This document shows, piece by piece, positions 37,627 through 50,600 of a stretch of DNA of 64,000 nt. Each line of letters opens with the position of its first letter. Position 1 is the first letter of the stretch. The stretch is from Chionis minor (taxonomy: Eukaryota; Chordata; Aves; Charadriiformes; Chionididae), in contig VZSF01007020.1 in assembly GCA_013398295.1 (NCBI GenBank), forward strand, positions 5,717 to 69,716, in the 5' to 3' direction. Both the position numbers and the translations under genes were made by a program. The notes under the pieces were generated by a model. It was not told the origin of the DNA. It did no database searches and was given only the letters and a program-made list of their open reading frames with translations.

Positions 37627-40600
37627 TTTTTACCCCCAATGTGCTATCATAGGACTTCTCCCAGACTCAATGAGGCAACACACCATCCTGTTCTACACAT
37701 GCACTCCCCCCGGAGAGAACAGACAGGCTGCAGAACCACCCACGCACTCGCACACGGAAAAAAAAAAAAAGAAAATAATTAAACACACAACAGAAACCCA
37801 GACGTGGGACAGCGTGCATTTCCTAACCCTGCAGGCTCCGGCTGCTCTCCTGCCCGCGTGCTCTCTGACTGCATGGCTTCGCCCCTTGGAGGGGGGAAAA
37901 CCGCATCTTCCAAACCTCGGAGGGGGTCTGGATCCAACGCTCCCGAGATGCGGGCAGCAGATTTCAGCTCCCCCCCGCCCTCTCAGGTGGCATTGCCAGT
38001 TTTGGGGCAGCCCTAGGGATTTTGCGCTCCAGCTCGCCTGGGCTGCCATCGCTCAACTCGTATTAGCAATAGGACACATCCCAAGTGGCTCGCGTTGACA
38101 CAGGGATCGATCCATTTAGAGACCCTCAGATGTTCCGCATTAATTCTTTTTTCTTCTGGGGGGACAGGGGGGTAAGGAAGATCTCTCTCCTTCTCAGGAC
38201 TTCAAGACAGATGGATCAGACTAGAGCCGGTTGCTGCCTCTCCGTCACCGCACCCTCCCCTACCAGCGGGTACCAGCCCCATCCCTCCCCCAGTCAGGAA
38301 CACCAGCCTCACTGGGGCAACAGTCTCTTTACTGGTTCACCAGTCTCAACCCAGCAAGGATTTCCTCCTGTTTCTAACAGGCCTGAGTTCTGCATGCCTA
38401 ACTCACCTGGGCCAGGTCATCTGAGCTGCTGCCGGACACACTTCGGGCTCACCAAAATATTTGGCATTCAGCACTTCTGAAAAACCAGGCCATTTACTTC
38501 ATGTATCTGATGTTAAGACTCCACCAGTTTGAATGCATCAGCCCTACGGAAACTGAGAGTCGCAGTGCCCCAAAGTCCCCTGGAAAGAGCTTTCCTGAAT
38601 ACATCTCAAATCCCCCTATTTTAAACGCTGGAAACATGACAGCAAGAGCAATTTGAGGGCTGGCTGCACCGCTAAGCTCCAAGGAACCGGAGGAGATAAA
38701 ACGACCTTTGGCCTCGGCGAAACAGTTTTTACTCGAGGAAAAACCCAGAGGTAGAGCAAGCCACTAATTTGAACATTCTTCCCTCGTCACTGCTAGGGTG
38801 ACAGCCCCAACCCTCAAAGCACGCAGAGCTCTGCGCAGCGGTTTGTGGAGGGATCGCTCGTGCTCAGAGACCTGGGGAAGTGTGGGGATGTGAGCAGCCA
38901 AAGGCTGTGGGTCTCGGCAGCAATTCCCACCTGGCCCTGCCTTTCCTCACACCCTGCAGTAACTGACCCTTGTCACAAGGCCACCACAGACTGAAAACAT
39001 CAGAGAGAGAGGGAGAGAGAGAGGGAGAGAGAGAGAGAGAATATCCAGGTCCGTGCAGAACAAGTATGCCTTCTGAGTGGGAAAGCACACGACTACTTGG
39101 GGTGCATGCAAGTTTGTTTTTTTTTTTTTTCTCAAGAAAAGGAAAATTCAGCCTTAGGAGGAGCACAGGAACACCAATGTGGCAGCCATTATATGCGGGA
39201 GGAGCGTACGTGGCTGGGAGCAGAAGCAAGCCAGCATGGGGGTATCCAAGTTCAAGGGTCTCCCAGACGCCTCAGGAGGCAAAGCTTGCAGCACCAGCTT
39301 CAACACACAGACTCAGATCTTAATTCTTCCCTGCCTTCCACTACACAGCTGATAAAAGGAGCCGATAAAGATAAGGAATCGCCTTGTCACTTGGACAACC
39401 AGCAGTCTCTCGTGTTTTAGAGGCCTTCAGAAGGGAAGCAGCAATATGGCAAGAGGTGTGACGGTCAGGTACGTGTTGATGCCTTCAGAGCTCGTCACAC
39501 AAGCCACCTCCTCGGAAAGGAGGGAGCGAAGAAAGAATCCATTTGCCTACACTACAGTGATGCAAGTCATTCCCTAGACCAAATACCCGGAGGAGATAAC
39601 TAATCCAAGGCAAAATGACGTTACAGGACATGAACCAAAGACTACAGCTGCACCGAGCAGCGCAGCACGACCTTCCACGGCTTCACTCAGGATCTTAACA
39701 CTCGGCTCCAACAAGCTGCCAAGACTGACCAAACGATCAGCAGTCCAAATCCTGCAGTGCCTCTTTTCTGCAGGTAATTTCTTACATTATACTCGTTTCT
39801 CCCAGCAAACAGATTTTTGAAGAGACTTCAGATAACAGTGACCCTTAACAACTGAACCTCTGAAACACAAACAAAACCTATCGTCCAATTCTTCCTCCGC
39901 TGGATACAAGGCACTCCCAACGTCCTCCACAAGATCCATCTGTATGCACTAAGATAAGAGCGTCCTTGGTAGCCGCAATGAAAACGAATCCCCCATTCAA
40001 AACCAACCAAGGAAATACAACTAGTCAAGAGCAACCCCTGTAAAGCCACACACCACGCAGCAAGCCTGCGCTCTGCTCCAACAAGAACAAGAGTCTTCAC
40101 TGGAAAGATCTGGAAGAAGGCAGCAGGAGCTTTGCATATTACTGCGTCTTTGGCAGATGGCTGTTCCAGCCTCGTGCAGGTTCCTGACTAAGGTGTTCCC
40201 TCACTTCGCCCCCATTCAGCGGGATCTGTGGTGACACAGCACCTCAGAAAGCCACCACAGCACTCGAGGCCATTCTCCCTCCCCTCACACGGGGCTTCCC
40301 AATCTGTAACTGGAGGAAGACACATTGGAGGAACAGCAGAGCAATCCCCTCCCAGTCCCAAGCCCTGGAGAGCCCGTTCAGAAGGTGAGGGCCTCAATGA
40401 AGTGACAAGCCAGGGCCATAAAGGCGAATGGACACAAGGCAGCAGAGTGGGATCCAGCTGATGACACAAACTCTTGCTCTGCATTCCAAAAACACAAACA
40501 GTTAGCCTCTAAGCTAATACTTGATCACAGGAGAAATGAATGCAAACTTATACTCTGCAAGGGAGATGGGAGATTCAAAATTAAAAGGACATGACTTTGT

Positions 40601-41613
40601 AAAGCTTTGCAACTACTACCAAGTGAACTACAGCTACAGAAGAAGAGTTTCCTCTTGGCACAAGACTGATACGCTTGCTTGGTTGCTCTAGGCACAGCTA
40701 CTGTACATCAAGCGTTAACAAAAAAGTATTTTAAAATGCTAACCACATAAGACAACTCTGGAACTTTAATAAATCTGTTTCGTATTAATATGGGTGCGTA
40801 TTTGTGTGTACTTCATGTACAAGGGGAAGGGAAATGAGCCCTCCATGTTATCCTAGAAGTCCCAGAGTCTTTCTCTCCAACTTTGATCCTGAGACGTGGT
40901 CTTCAGCATGGTTTCCAACAACACGCAGGACAATTAACAGCAACACCCAAACCAAAAGAAAAAAAAAAGAAGATAAAAAAAGTTGGTAACTAAAACCAGC
41001 AGATGATATTAAAAACGCAGAGCTGGGTGCAGACCCAACCTGTCATTAAAAAGTTTCTGACAAAAAGAAGTCACTGCACAAACCCCAGAAGATGCTAAGC
41101 AAATTCCCATTCAGTAGCAAGCAAAACATGACAGTTCTGTAAAAATGCACGCTGTCCCTTATTTAAAAAAAATATGAACAAGAAACAAACAGAAATTAAA
41201 CATTTGCTCAAACTACAACCGCTCTGTAGGCAAAATATTTTTTTTTAAAGATGGCTTTTTCATTTTCATTTTTTAAACTTCTTTTTAAGCTACCTAATTA
41301 CGTGTGAGAATGATTTCTAAAAAAAAAAAACCACCCCATGGTGTTGGTATATTTTCTTTCTCATAGCATTTAACAACACTCCTGAAATCCAGCATTCACA
41401 CATGCATACTTAGATTTTGTATTTTCCTCTGGAAACAGCTAGTCTTAAGTTACTGGGTTTTTGTTTTTTCTTCTTTATCCAGAACACGGAGGCAGAGAAG
41501 GGGGGGTCCACGTTGTGTCTGTCTGCCACATGAATCCCCCTCCCTTCCCCCCAAAGTCAGTTCTTTGTTAGATTCTCCTCTTGTCGATACCCGTTTTGTG
41601 ATTTTTGTGTGTT
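37600..41613 (-). other. ILRUN: ILRUN 3' UTR, about 4 kb
   Basis: This is the continuous - strand sequence from the TAA at 41616-41614 to the poly(A) signals near 37.6 kb. No intervening canonical AATAAA in this orientation was noticed. It contains a (GA)n tract at 39002-39040, which is a CU-rich tract in the mRNA. Long 3' UTRs are known for mammalian ILRUN. Confidence 0.55.
39002..39040. repeat. (GA)n microsatellite
   Basis: About 39 bases of GAGAGA with three interrupting GG. In the ILRUN transcript this reads as a continuous CU-rich tract. Confidence 0.95.
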
Positions 41614-41649
41614 TTAAGACTGTCCGAAGGGATAAGGACCGTGGAAACC
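41614..41649 (-). CDS. ILRUN: ILRUN last coding exon (11 aa and stop)
   Basis: On the - strand, acceptor CTTTCAG at 41656-41650. Encodes GFHGPYPFGQS and TAA at 41616-41614. The human ending is GLHGPYPFGQS, so this very short coding piece is secure. It joins in phase 0 to YSK of the previous exon. Confidence 0.95.
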   Translation of the reverse strand, partial: GFHGPYPFGQS

Positions 41650-44600
41650 CTGAAAGAAAGTTGGAGACATAATCAATTTCAATAGGCAAGAAATAAAGTC
41701 CAGCAGTGTACACCTACAAATACTGACCAGCCCAGCCCAGTGCTTCTAAATCAAATGCAATCCTTTACCCGCCAACGTGACCTTTGCTGTCCAGCCTTAC
41801 GAAACACTCCTGAAAGGCAGGTTTCTGTGCTTGTCACTGGTTTCCCCAGCGATGTCAGATGCTACCCACTTACCTCTTTCAGGTGTTATTCAGGCCAGGT
41901 AATAGCCAGGTGTTATTGGGCCACAGAGTAATTTGCATTTTCTACACCAGAGCAAAAAAATCCCGTATAAATGCTACAATACCTACGAGGACAAGCAACT
42001 GCAGTTTCACAAGTCTATTGTAAAGATTACAGCAAAGATTACGTAGGAGGCTGTAACTGGTGGAAGAGTCTACTTAAGAAAAAAAAATAAAAATCACGAT
42101 TTGGAAATCCACATTCCCACAACTGCCACTTCTGCGCTCTCAAGATAATCCTACACGCGTTCCTCAAGTGAAAAATCAATCGCCATATTTAACCAAAAAA
42201 AAAGTCATAAATGCTTACTACAGAATCCATTTTCCCTCCTTTACATCCTGAAGTGAGTCACTTAAATGACAGATCTAGTAACAGGACTCCAATGAACAGG
42301 AACTCCTTTCTGCAATTTCTGTTGTTCAAATCAGCTACCCAAGGTTCCATCAGAAAGCAAAAGAAAGCGACCAACGGGCAGGCAAGAGATCCCCAGAGTC
42401 ACAAGGATATAAAGTTTGTGATAATGACGAAGGTACAAACCACACAAAATCCTCCTGTAAGATCCAGACACACACTCAGTGAGACGAGGGGGTAAAGCTC
42501 ATTATATTTCATTGTCAAAGTTGGAAGACCATTGTGCAAATGCTTTTTTAAAGACAGCCCAGCTTCTTTCCAGCATGCTGATGAGTAAGCCAGCCAAAAG
42601 CCCAATTAGCACAAAGTCATTCTCAGGCTTTAAGCAAAGCTCTGACTTCGGTTTTCATCATTTTGCCTTTAACAGGGCAAATCTCAAAGGAAATACTGTT
42701 TCCTGCATGTTCTCCTACAACTCTGTAACAACCTCGCTGCAGGAGCCACAGAGCCACGAAGCAATGAGTCTTTAACACAACTCCTATAAAGTACGAACAC
42801 CATTAGCTTAAGCCCAGTTGCAAAAACCCAAGTTCAAGAGCTCTGTTCTGTACCCATGTTATAAAGGAAGCACCGTAAGAAGCCTGCAATCTCGCTGCAG
42901 TCGGTAAGAAAAAGTTAATTCCTTAGGATCTATCAGGTGGCAAAATACAAGACAATGGCAAAACAAAACATCTATCAGCAGCTCTCAAAATCCAACCAAG
43001 AGAGGGGCATTACAGACAATTAAACAGGACATCTCATGAACTGCACAGGAAATATGGAAGACTGGAAACTTTGAAATTGCTGCTTGCGGACAGAAATACA
43101 TGCAAGTGATGGAAAAACAAACACGCTTCTACCCTAGGAATACGCTGCACTGCCAGCTTGTAAAGCAAGCTTTCCGAAAGATAACACCCAGCAGGCTCCA
43201 GTGCAACAGTTCACCTCAAAGGAGAAGCTCCCACCAAAATCAAGAGACTGAGATACTCAACATTTCCAAAAAACACGGTCACTGAAACAGGAGGAAGGGG
43301 AAGAGCAGAACAGAAACATTAAAATAACGTGAATAGGTGCATAAAACCCTCCCAAAGGACACAGTTATAAGCAAGATCCCAAGCAGTCTCACCTCAGAGG
43401 GATTAAGCTATTGTACTTCTTGCTCTACAGAGGAAAAACAGGATTTGTCGCTGATTACCTGTACAGACACACTTGCCAGGATTTGCTTCATCTTTTAGTT
43501 ACCTGCACATAAGGCTGTGTTTGCAGACACTGACTGACAAGCACTCACAAGCCTCAGGAGAGCGAGTGGTTCAAACACCAGCTGCTCCCAGCTGCTGCTC
43601 CCAGCTGCTGCTCCCTCTGCTGGGGGCTCCCGCCCGGCACCCTACGCACACCGTAACGGTTTGTGTCACAGGCGAAGCCTTGTTGGTTTAACATGTGCAC
43701 ACCGTAAGCCAAGACACCTGCATCACCCCACGATATCAAAGAATTAGCACAGTTAATCAGCACATGGTCCAGAGTCTTCAGCTCAAGTCAGACAGGAGAA
43801 CAATTCATCGGCCCTTTTGTATGCGGAGAGAGACCCTGGGAAGATTCTATTAACCTTGTTTTCAGGGAAACCCTCTGGATCTTCAGATACTGTTTTCTGT
43901 AGAAGCTAGTTTAAAGCTACACAATTATGCTAATCATGTGTTAATTAAAACCAGAATTTAGCTCACCTTCAGAGTGTCAGGTTACTAAGCATATACAGCT
44001 TCGTACCACTCACTACACTGCGCTTAACAGACCGACATCCCCAGGGAGCTGCTCTCACCAGCAGTTCCAAGAACAGTCCCAGAACCTGCCACCAAGGTTA
44101 GTGTCTCCTGATGCAGTGGATTTCACCAAGAACGAGCCCAAAATCTTTGCTTTTGGGATTGCCGCTCTTCACTGCATTTCACTACCCCGTGAGATCTATT
44201 AGCGTACATGAGAACTTACAAAATTTTAAAAAATGTTTTTCTTTAAGATCAAGTGTAGACTTGGTTTAACATGAGACCCTGAGCAAGAAACTTACTCCCC
44301 TTTGTGAAATGCGAATTCTTTCTTTCTCCTTCCTCACCAAGCTGCAAGCTCTCTGCAGAGCAATTCTTCCTCGTTACCTTTATTCAACATGCACCGTGTA
44401 TTAGTGTCTTGACACCTGAAAACTTTAGTTACTGCTGCAACGCAAATATCAAACTCCATTATACAGCATTTTCAAGAATAATTATCCCTTGTATGCAATA
44501 CTTTACATCATAAACATGCAAAAATAATTCTGCATACAATCGCAGTTTTTCCAAGTTATTTCAACTGAAGAATTATTCACACTATTTTTGGTGAATTTCC

Positions 44601-47600
44601 TTCTATTCTCAAAATGAGATCACTGTCTTTATGAAAAGCTCAGCTGCAGCTTCACAGATTTACTTTCAGTTCTTCCAATATCTTCCACAGAAGTAATTGC
44701 TAACTTGCTGGTGAAAGCATACTGGCTATTCATCCGGATAAATACGTGAGAATAGAGGACCACATGTTTTCAAGAAAAGACTGTACATGACAATTATTGG
44801 TATAAATTATCATTTCACTTCTCTGTCTAGAAGGGAATTGAGATGTTTTGGAAAGTTAAAGACCTTTGTAAATACTCTTTAAAACGAAGGCACCTGTGCT
44901 AGAAATAAAATGAAGGTTCAGTTAATCTTTCATAAACCATCACAACACAGGCTTTCAAATAGCTATCTTTATTTCACCTTTGTGACTGAGTCAAGATCAA
45001 TAAAAGGTACACTTCAAGAGAGACAGGAGTTTCTGATGCACAGCTGCAAAGCAATACAGGTGTCTCCCAGCGTACACCGACAGTAGCATCGGACAACGCT
45101 ACAAGTCCCCGTTTCCTCGTCACCTCCGGGGCCGCTCCTAGTCAGCGCTTCTCCAAACTACGCAGAGTTCTCTGGACTAACTTACGTAAACTGAGCACAA
45201 ACAGAAGAACAAAGTATTGAGCGCCTTTTTTTTTTCTCTCATTCCATGCATGCTGTGCAAACATGGCATGGCAGTTTAAGACCACCAGGAAGTTAAGAAC
45301 CTTCTCCCAGTGCAGCCACTCGTAGGGCTGGTTTAGATGCACAGAGCTGATGAAGTAGCAAGGGCTTGGGTACGTGATTAAGTTACCATGCGACAACTTA
45401 GCTCGTGTAACTTAATCAATGGCGTGCTTTTAGTCTGCAGAGATAAAAGAACAGGGAAACTCTGTTGGCCTGCAATGGAGCAAAGTGAAGCTAAAAATCA
45501 GATTATCTCACATTTCCCACAGTCCAAAAAGCAGACGGACTGCTGGTTTTCATGGATGAGCTAACATGCAGCACCCAAACACATTAGTCTTTCACCAGAG
45601 AAGCAAACCAGCTCATGCAACATCAGTTTGGCCTGCAGATGCTATGCAGCAGGGCAGCTGTCGAAGTGTAGCTGTGGCAGTTTTGAGTCCAATGTTCTCC
45701 CGCTTTGCTCTAAATTAAGTGGTAACTTGCCCAGTTTGAAGCCCAGATACCTGGATGGAAGGAGCTTCTCTTCTATACGGAAGCAAACATTTCTGGGACA
45801 CCTTCCTTGCCCGCAAATACTAGTTTGGTACACAAATAGTTTCCAGTGGAAAGATTTGTCTAAAGTTTATAGAGGTGCTCCAGAAACAGGCAAATTGGAG
45901 TGCCCTGGTTTGGAAGAAGCACACATCTAGAGGCAGCAGCAACTTTTAAACTCAGAGTGGAAGCCACTTAAAGGCTCTACAGACAGAGAGAGGTTTGGTT
46001 TCCCCTTACATATAGAAAGCCGTCAAGTAGCACAGATCAAAGTTCAGCTCCACACAGAACGCAGTACGATGGGGAGCATAAATACAACAGGAAAAAAGGT
46101 GTTAAGATTTTAATTCGGTGAACTCTAAATATCCTTATATTTCATTGGGCCTTGAAGAGTAGCATGAGTAACAATCAGAACAGATTAATATCAGACAAGC
46201 TGTAAAACGCCCTTTACGATGGCGGTGACTATGCAAGTTGTTCTGTATGGGCAAATCTTTGCAGAATCAGAACTTCTACATGCAGTTTTCTCCATTACAC
46301 AGAAAGCAGCAATTCCTCAATCCATATGGGCAACAGATTAGATATATATTTTTTTTTTACATATAGGTGACAAGTACAATCCGAATGTCAGTATATAGCT
46401 ATCCACTTCAGATCTTTTCAGACATTGAAACCTGTACGTTTTTTCCTTAGTTAAGAAATTTAACTCTAATTCCCCAGGCACTGTACGACTGCATCTTGCA
46501 CTTTTAATGTAAAAGACTGTCACAAGAGAGCAGCAGTGACCTCGACAGTGTTGCTATGAGACAGGAACGAGTAAATAGAAGGAAGCTATATTAGCCTCAT
46601 CTCTCTCGAGAATACAGAGAGAAAGCGATTGCCAGAGAGAAGAATAAAATACCCGTGCATGGGTATATCTGGACTCTAACACAGCTCATCCCTATCCCGA
46701 GATAAGCATCCTATCCTGCACTTAAGCACATCTTTAATTCTAAGAACATGCAAAAACTCCACTGGGAATAGATATTAACAACAACATGCTTAAAGCAATG
46801 CCCTGAACACAGACCCCCAGCTACAACCTTCCAGCAGTTTATCTGAGAAGGTGAGCGGGGTGGACCCGGGCAAAGCATACAGGAATAAAGATCACAATCA
46901 GTTTGTTTCAACCATATCACAGGTTTCATCTTATCTGCTCACAGGGAATTCAGTGTCTTGTTTTGTTAGGTTTTTTTTCTCTAGGAAAGTTTGTTTCGCC
47001 GAGCAGAGCATCCAAACCACATACTCTGTGCTGCTGTATAAAAGCATTTTGAATGTTTCCACATGTGAAACACTGATATATTTGTCTAATCCAGGAGCAG
47101 ATGGCACATCAGTGTCACAGAGATTCTGACTCCAACGGGGAATTCTAGAGGACAAGTCACACCTGCTCCGTTGCACCAGAGGGAGAATAATACAGACAAG
47201 GTCTGGCAACTTCTAATATGTTTTACAGCTGCAGATGCCAGAAACTGCTAGTTTTAGCTCAAAGACTTCACAGCCTCATTCAGCTGCATGACTGGGGTTC
47301 TCCACAATCTCTTGGCAGAGAGGAAGCCTCCGCAGTGATCTGAGAAATATTTATGGACTGATATTACTTCTAAATAAGGGATATAGGCCCTTCCGAACAC
47401 CTTAACTAGACCTTGCCCATCCCCTTTGCTATATCTCACCAAACAGTGTGTCAGCACATGATTAGGGGATTCACTCCATTCTCCGGGTACATGAAAGCAG
47501 ACAACAATATCAGAGGTCCTGCCCAAGACAAATAAAACCCAGGAATCCTAAGGTGCAAGTATGTAACCAACCCACAGTACTCTTTTGTCTGCTCCTAGAA

Positions 47601-50600
47601 CTTCAAATAAAGCCTTTCACATCAATATTCAATCACAAGACAACAGCTCCAGATGCAGTGGTTTTCTTTACCCCTCTCAAGCAGCAGAGCACAGGTCGAG
47701 TCCCTGGGGAAGATGGGCCAGATTAAGCTTTTCCTGACAGGTACTGGAACACCATCTGCTTATCAGGTGGTTTAATACTTCTGACATCATCTCCAATAAG
47801 CCCTTTTCCATGTAAGCAGTATCCGCAGTTGGGTACACTGCTCACACATTTCCCCTTTTTAAGAAAAAAAAAAAAAGTATCTTTTCCAGAAGGATTTCCA
47901 TTGCGCAGGAAGAAGGCATGCAATAGTGCTAGACCTCCACCAGGAAGGTGAGCACGTTCACCTGGCTATTTGAAACATGACCAAGTATTTAGGATGTCAA
48001 ACCTACTCAAACTTCTTCACTACAGAAACAGCACCGTACCAAGGAGGTGGTTAACGCTGTGGCAGAACGCCTCCTATCCTGGGCAGGAAGGGCATGCTGG
48101 AACAGGACTCTGATCTTCAGACCTACCTTAATAACGGCCTCCAAAGGAAAAGCTAACTTGTTTTATGTCACAAATAGAAACACCGTAGTAGAGACAAAAA
48201 ACCTCAGAAATCAACGAACTTTCACATACTCCACCCCATCTCCAAAAAGGACCATGAAGTTATCCCTTCTGAAGCAAGCAAGAAAAATTTCTGCTTTTAT
48301 CTCAGATAATCCACCTCAAATCCACCCAAGAATATTCTGTAAATACAAAAAGAAACAAAAAGCCCCAAAACAATAAAAGAAACAAGGGAGAAAGGCCACT
48401 TATCCTAGATTTGAGGTTAGATTATAATGGCTCACATCTCATAAGAGTACCGATTGTGAACTTTGGGTCACTAGCTAAATCAGCTTACTTAAATTTAGTG
48501 AAATCCTCTCTGGTAGTGCTTCACTCTCCTTTTTGGCTTTTCTTTTCCATAGTACAGCTGACCTTTGCTGCATCCTCTGCACCCTCAATAAGTATTGGGT
48601 TTTTTTTACACTTACATTCTTAGAAAAGACAAAGCACCTACTCCTCAGCCAAGAGAGTCTGTTGGTACACTTCACCTCCCGGTGCCCACACCGCTCTCCT
48701 CTCAGCAGGAAGGGTAAGGGTAATACCACAGGGAGAGACCTAGCGAAAACGGAAGGCCACATTGCCACCTAAACCCCACATGTCTGAGTTTCTACACAGG
48801 GACTCTCTCAGAAGTGCATGTATTAGCAGTTCCACATCTGTCCACCTGCAAGTGCAAATCAACTAGGAAGCAATTGCCAAGCTCTGCACTCAGAAAACAG
48901 GCAAGGGGAAAAAGCGCCACCTCCAGCCTAAAGCTGACCAAAAGTGGAATTGAGTTTTCCCACCTAAATTAAACCTAGCATTTTAGCTACGAAAGGCTTA
49001 GCGAAGTCCACTATCTCACCAGAGCTGTACTTAGCAACCGATTTTTATTTTTCATCAGCTGATACACAGAGCTGTTACCAATCTCTGCTGGGGAACGACA
49101 GCCACAGGGCAGCACTCCCCACCTGAAGCACCTGAGATAAACTTTAGGCAGAAAAGCTGTGTCAGCACACAGGCTGCCTCCGCCACCAGAAAATGGCCTG
49201 TCTCCGCAGGGAACACCGCTCTCCATCAAGCAACCACTGAAAGGCACTGGCCTTCAGTCACTGTTAATTCAGGTTGTATTTGAACTTAAAGGTGAAAGGC
49301 TTTATTTTTTTAATTATTTCCCAAGCCATCCATTTCACTTTTAGTGAGCGAGAATGTTGAAGCAGGAGCCAATACAGCTTACAGCAATTTATGTTCGGGG
49401 TGCAAAACACAAGAAGGGTGCTTGGTAGTCTGTCAAACAGTTAATCCCCACGCATGCCATCGGTAGGAAAAAAAAAATATGCATAGCGCTGGTGCAAAGT
49501 ACATCACTGAAATATGATCCACTGGTAGAGGACAGGCAGTTCATCCAGTTAGGAGCTAAAGTGCTGTAGGTGAACTAACATTAGGGCTTTATTAAGTCAT
49601 TCAGCAACCAAGTGTTATTGTCCTACACAGCCTGCTTAAAGTACAGTAAAGCATTTTTAAAGGATTTTAAAAATCAAACTAGTTTGACATACGACAGTAC
49701 ACACCTACACATACTGGCTGCATTAACAGGTGGATTCTGAACTGTAAATAATCCTGCAAGTCATTTTTCACACACAAGCAAATAAAAACAGTCAAAATAT
49801 CACTCAGACTCATATAGCATCCACCAAGCAAGCTTTTAAAAGAGATTTAAAGTAAAGATAATTTAAAAGTCACCTACAATTATAAACAAGACAAGGACAC
49901 AGACAGGAATAGTCCTTTGATTGACTGTTCCTGACAGGTAGCTTCTGGGATCAAAATGTTGAGCTCTGTAGTCTCCCCACACCAGCTAAAAAGAAGTTAT
50001 CTGGTTAATCTTAGGTTTTGGGGTGTGGTAATTTTTTCCTCTTTTCAAAATTATGTAAAACTCAGGAGCACATCTAGAGAGATATTTTGACTTATTTGCA
50101 CACGCAACTGGAGCAGGCTCCAGCCACTAATAGTTACAGCACCCAGACAAGATTATATAAATTTTAAGAAGTACTTGAAGCAAAAACAAAAAGGTGGATC
50201 TGGTAGAGTCTATCAGAGGCAAAAGTATTTTAATATAACACGAGGAGTTGGCAGAGTCAGACAGTCAAATTGAAAACCTTCCTTAGCAGGTCTGGCAGAA
50301 GCAGAAGGGAAGGGCTTTGCAGTTTGTAACGAAGAACTATTACATACACCAGTCTCATCACCTACCCATTCTCCTGTTCTCCCAGGGCACCTACCTTACT
50401 GTATGTCACTACCGACAAGTTGTTCGAGTGACTGCTGGGGGAGAGATTTACAGAGTTTTGTGACAGTCCATTCTGATCTTGTTCGATTTGGTCAGGAGCA
50501 GGCCCCCATGTGTTTTTGCTGATTGTGCCTAGCTCGGAACCCCCAGGGTCTTTTAGGTTGTTTTCATCTGGTTGCCTGTTCTTCTGTGGAGAGGCGAATG

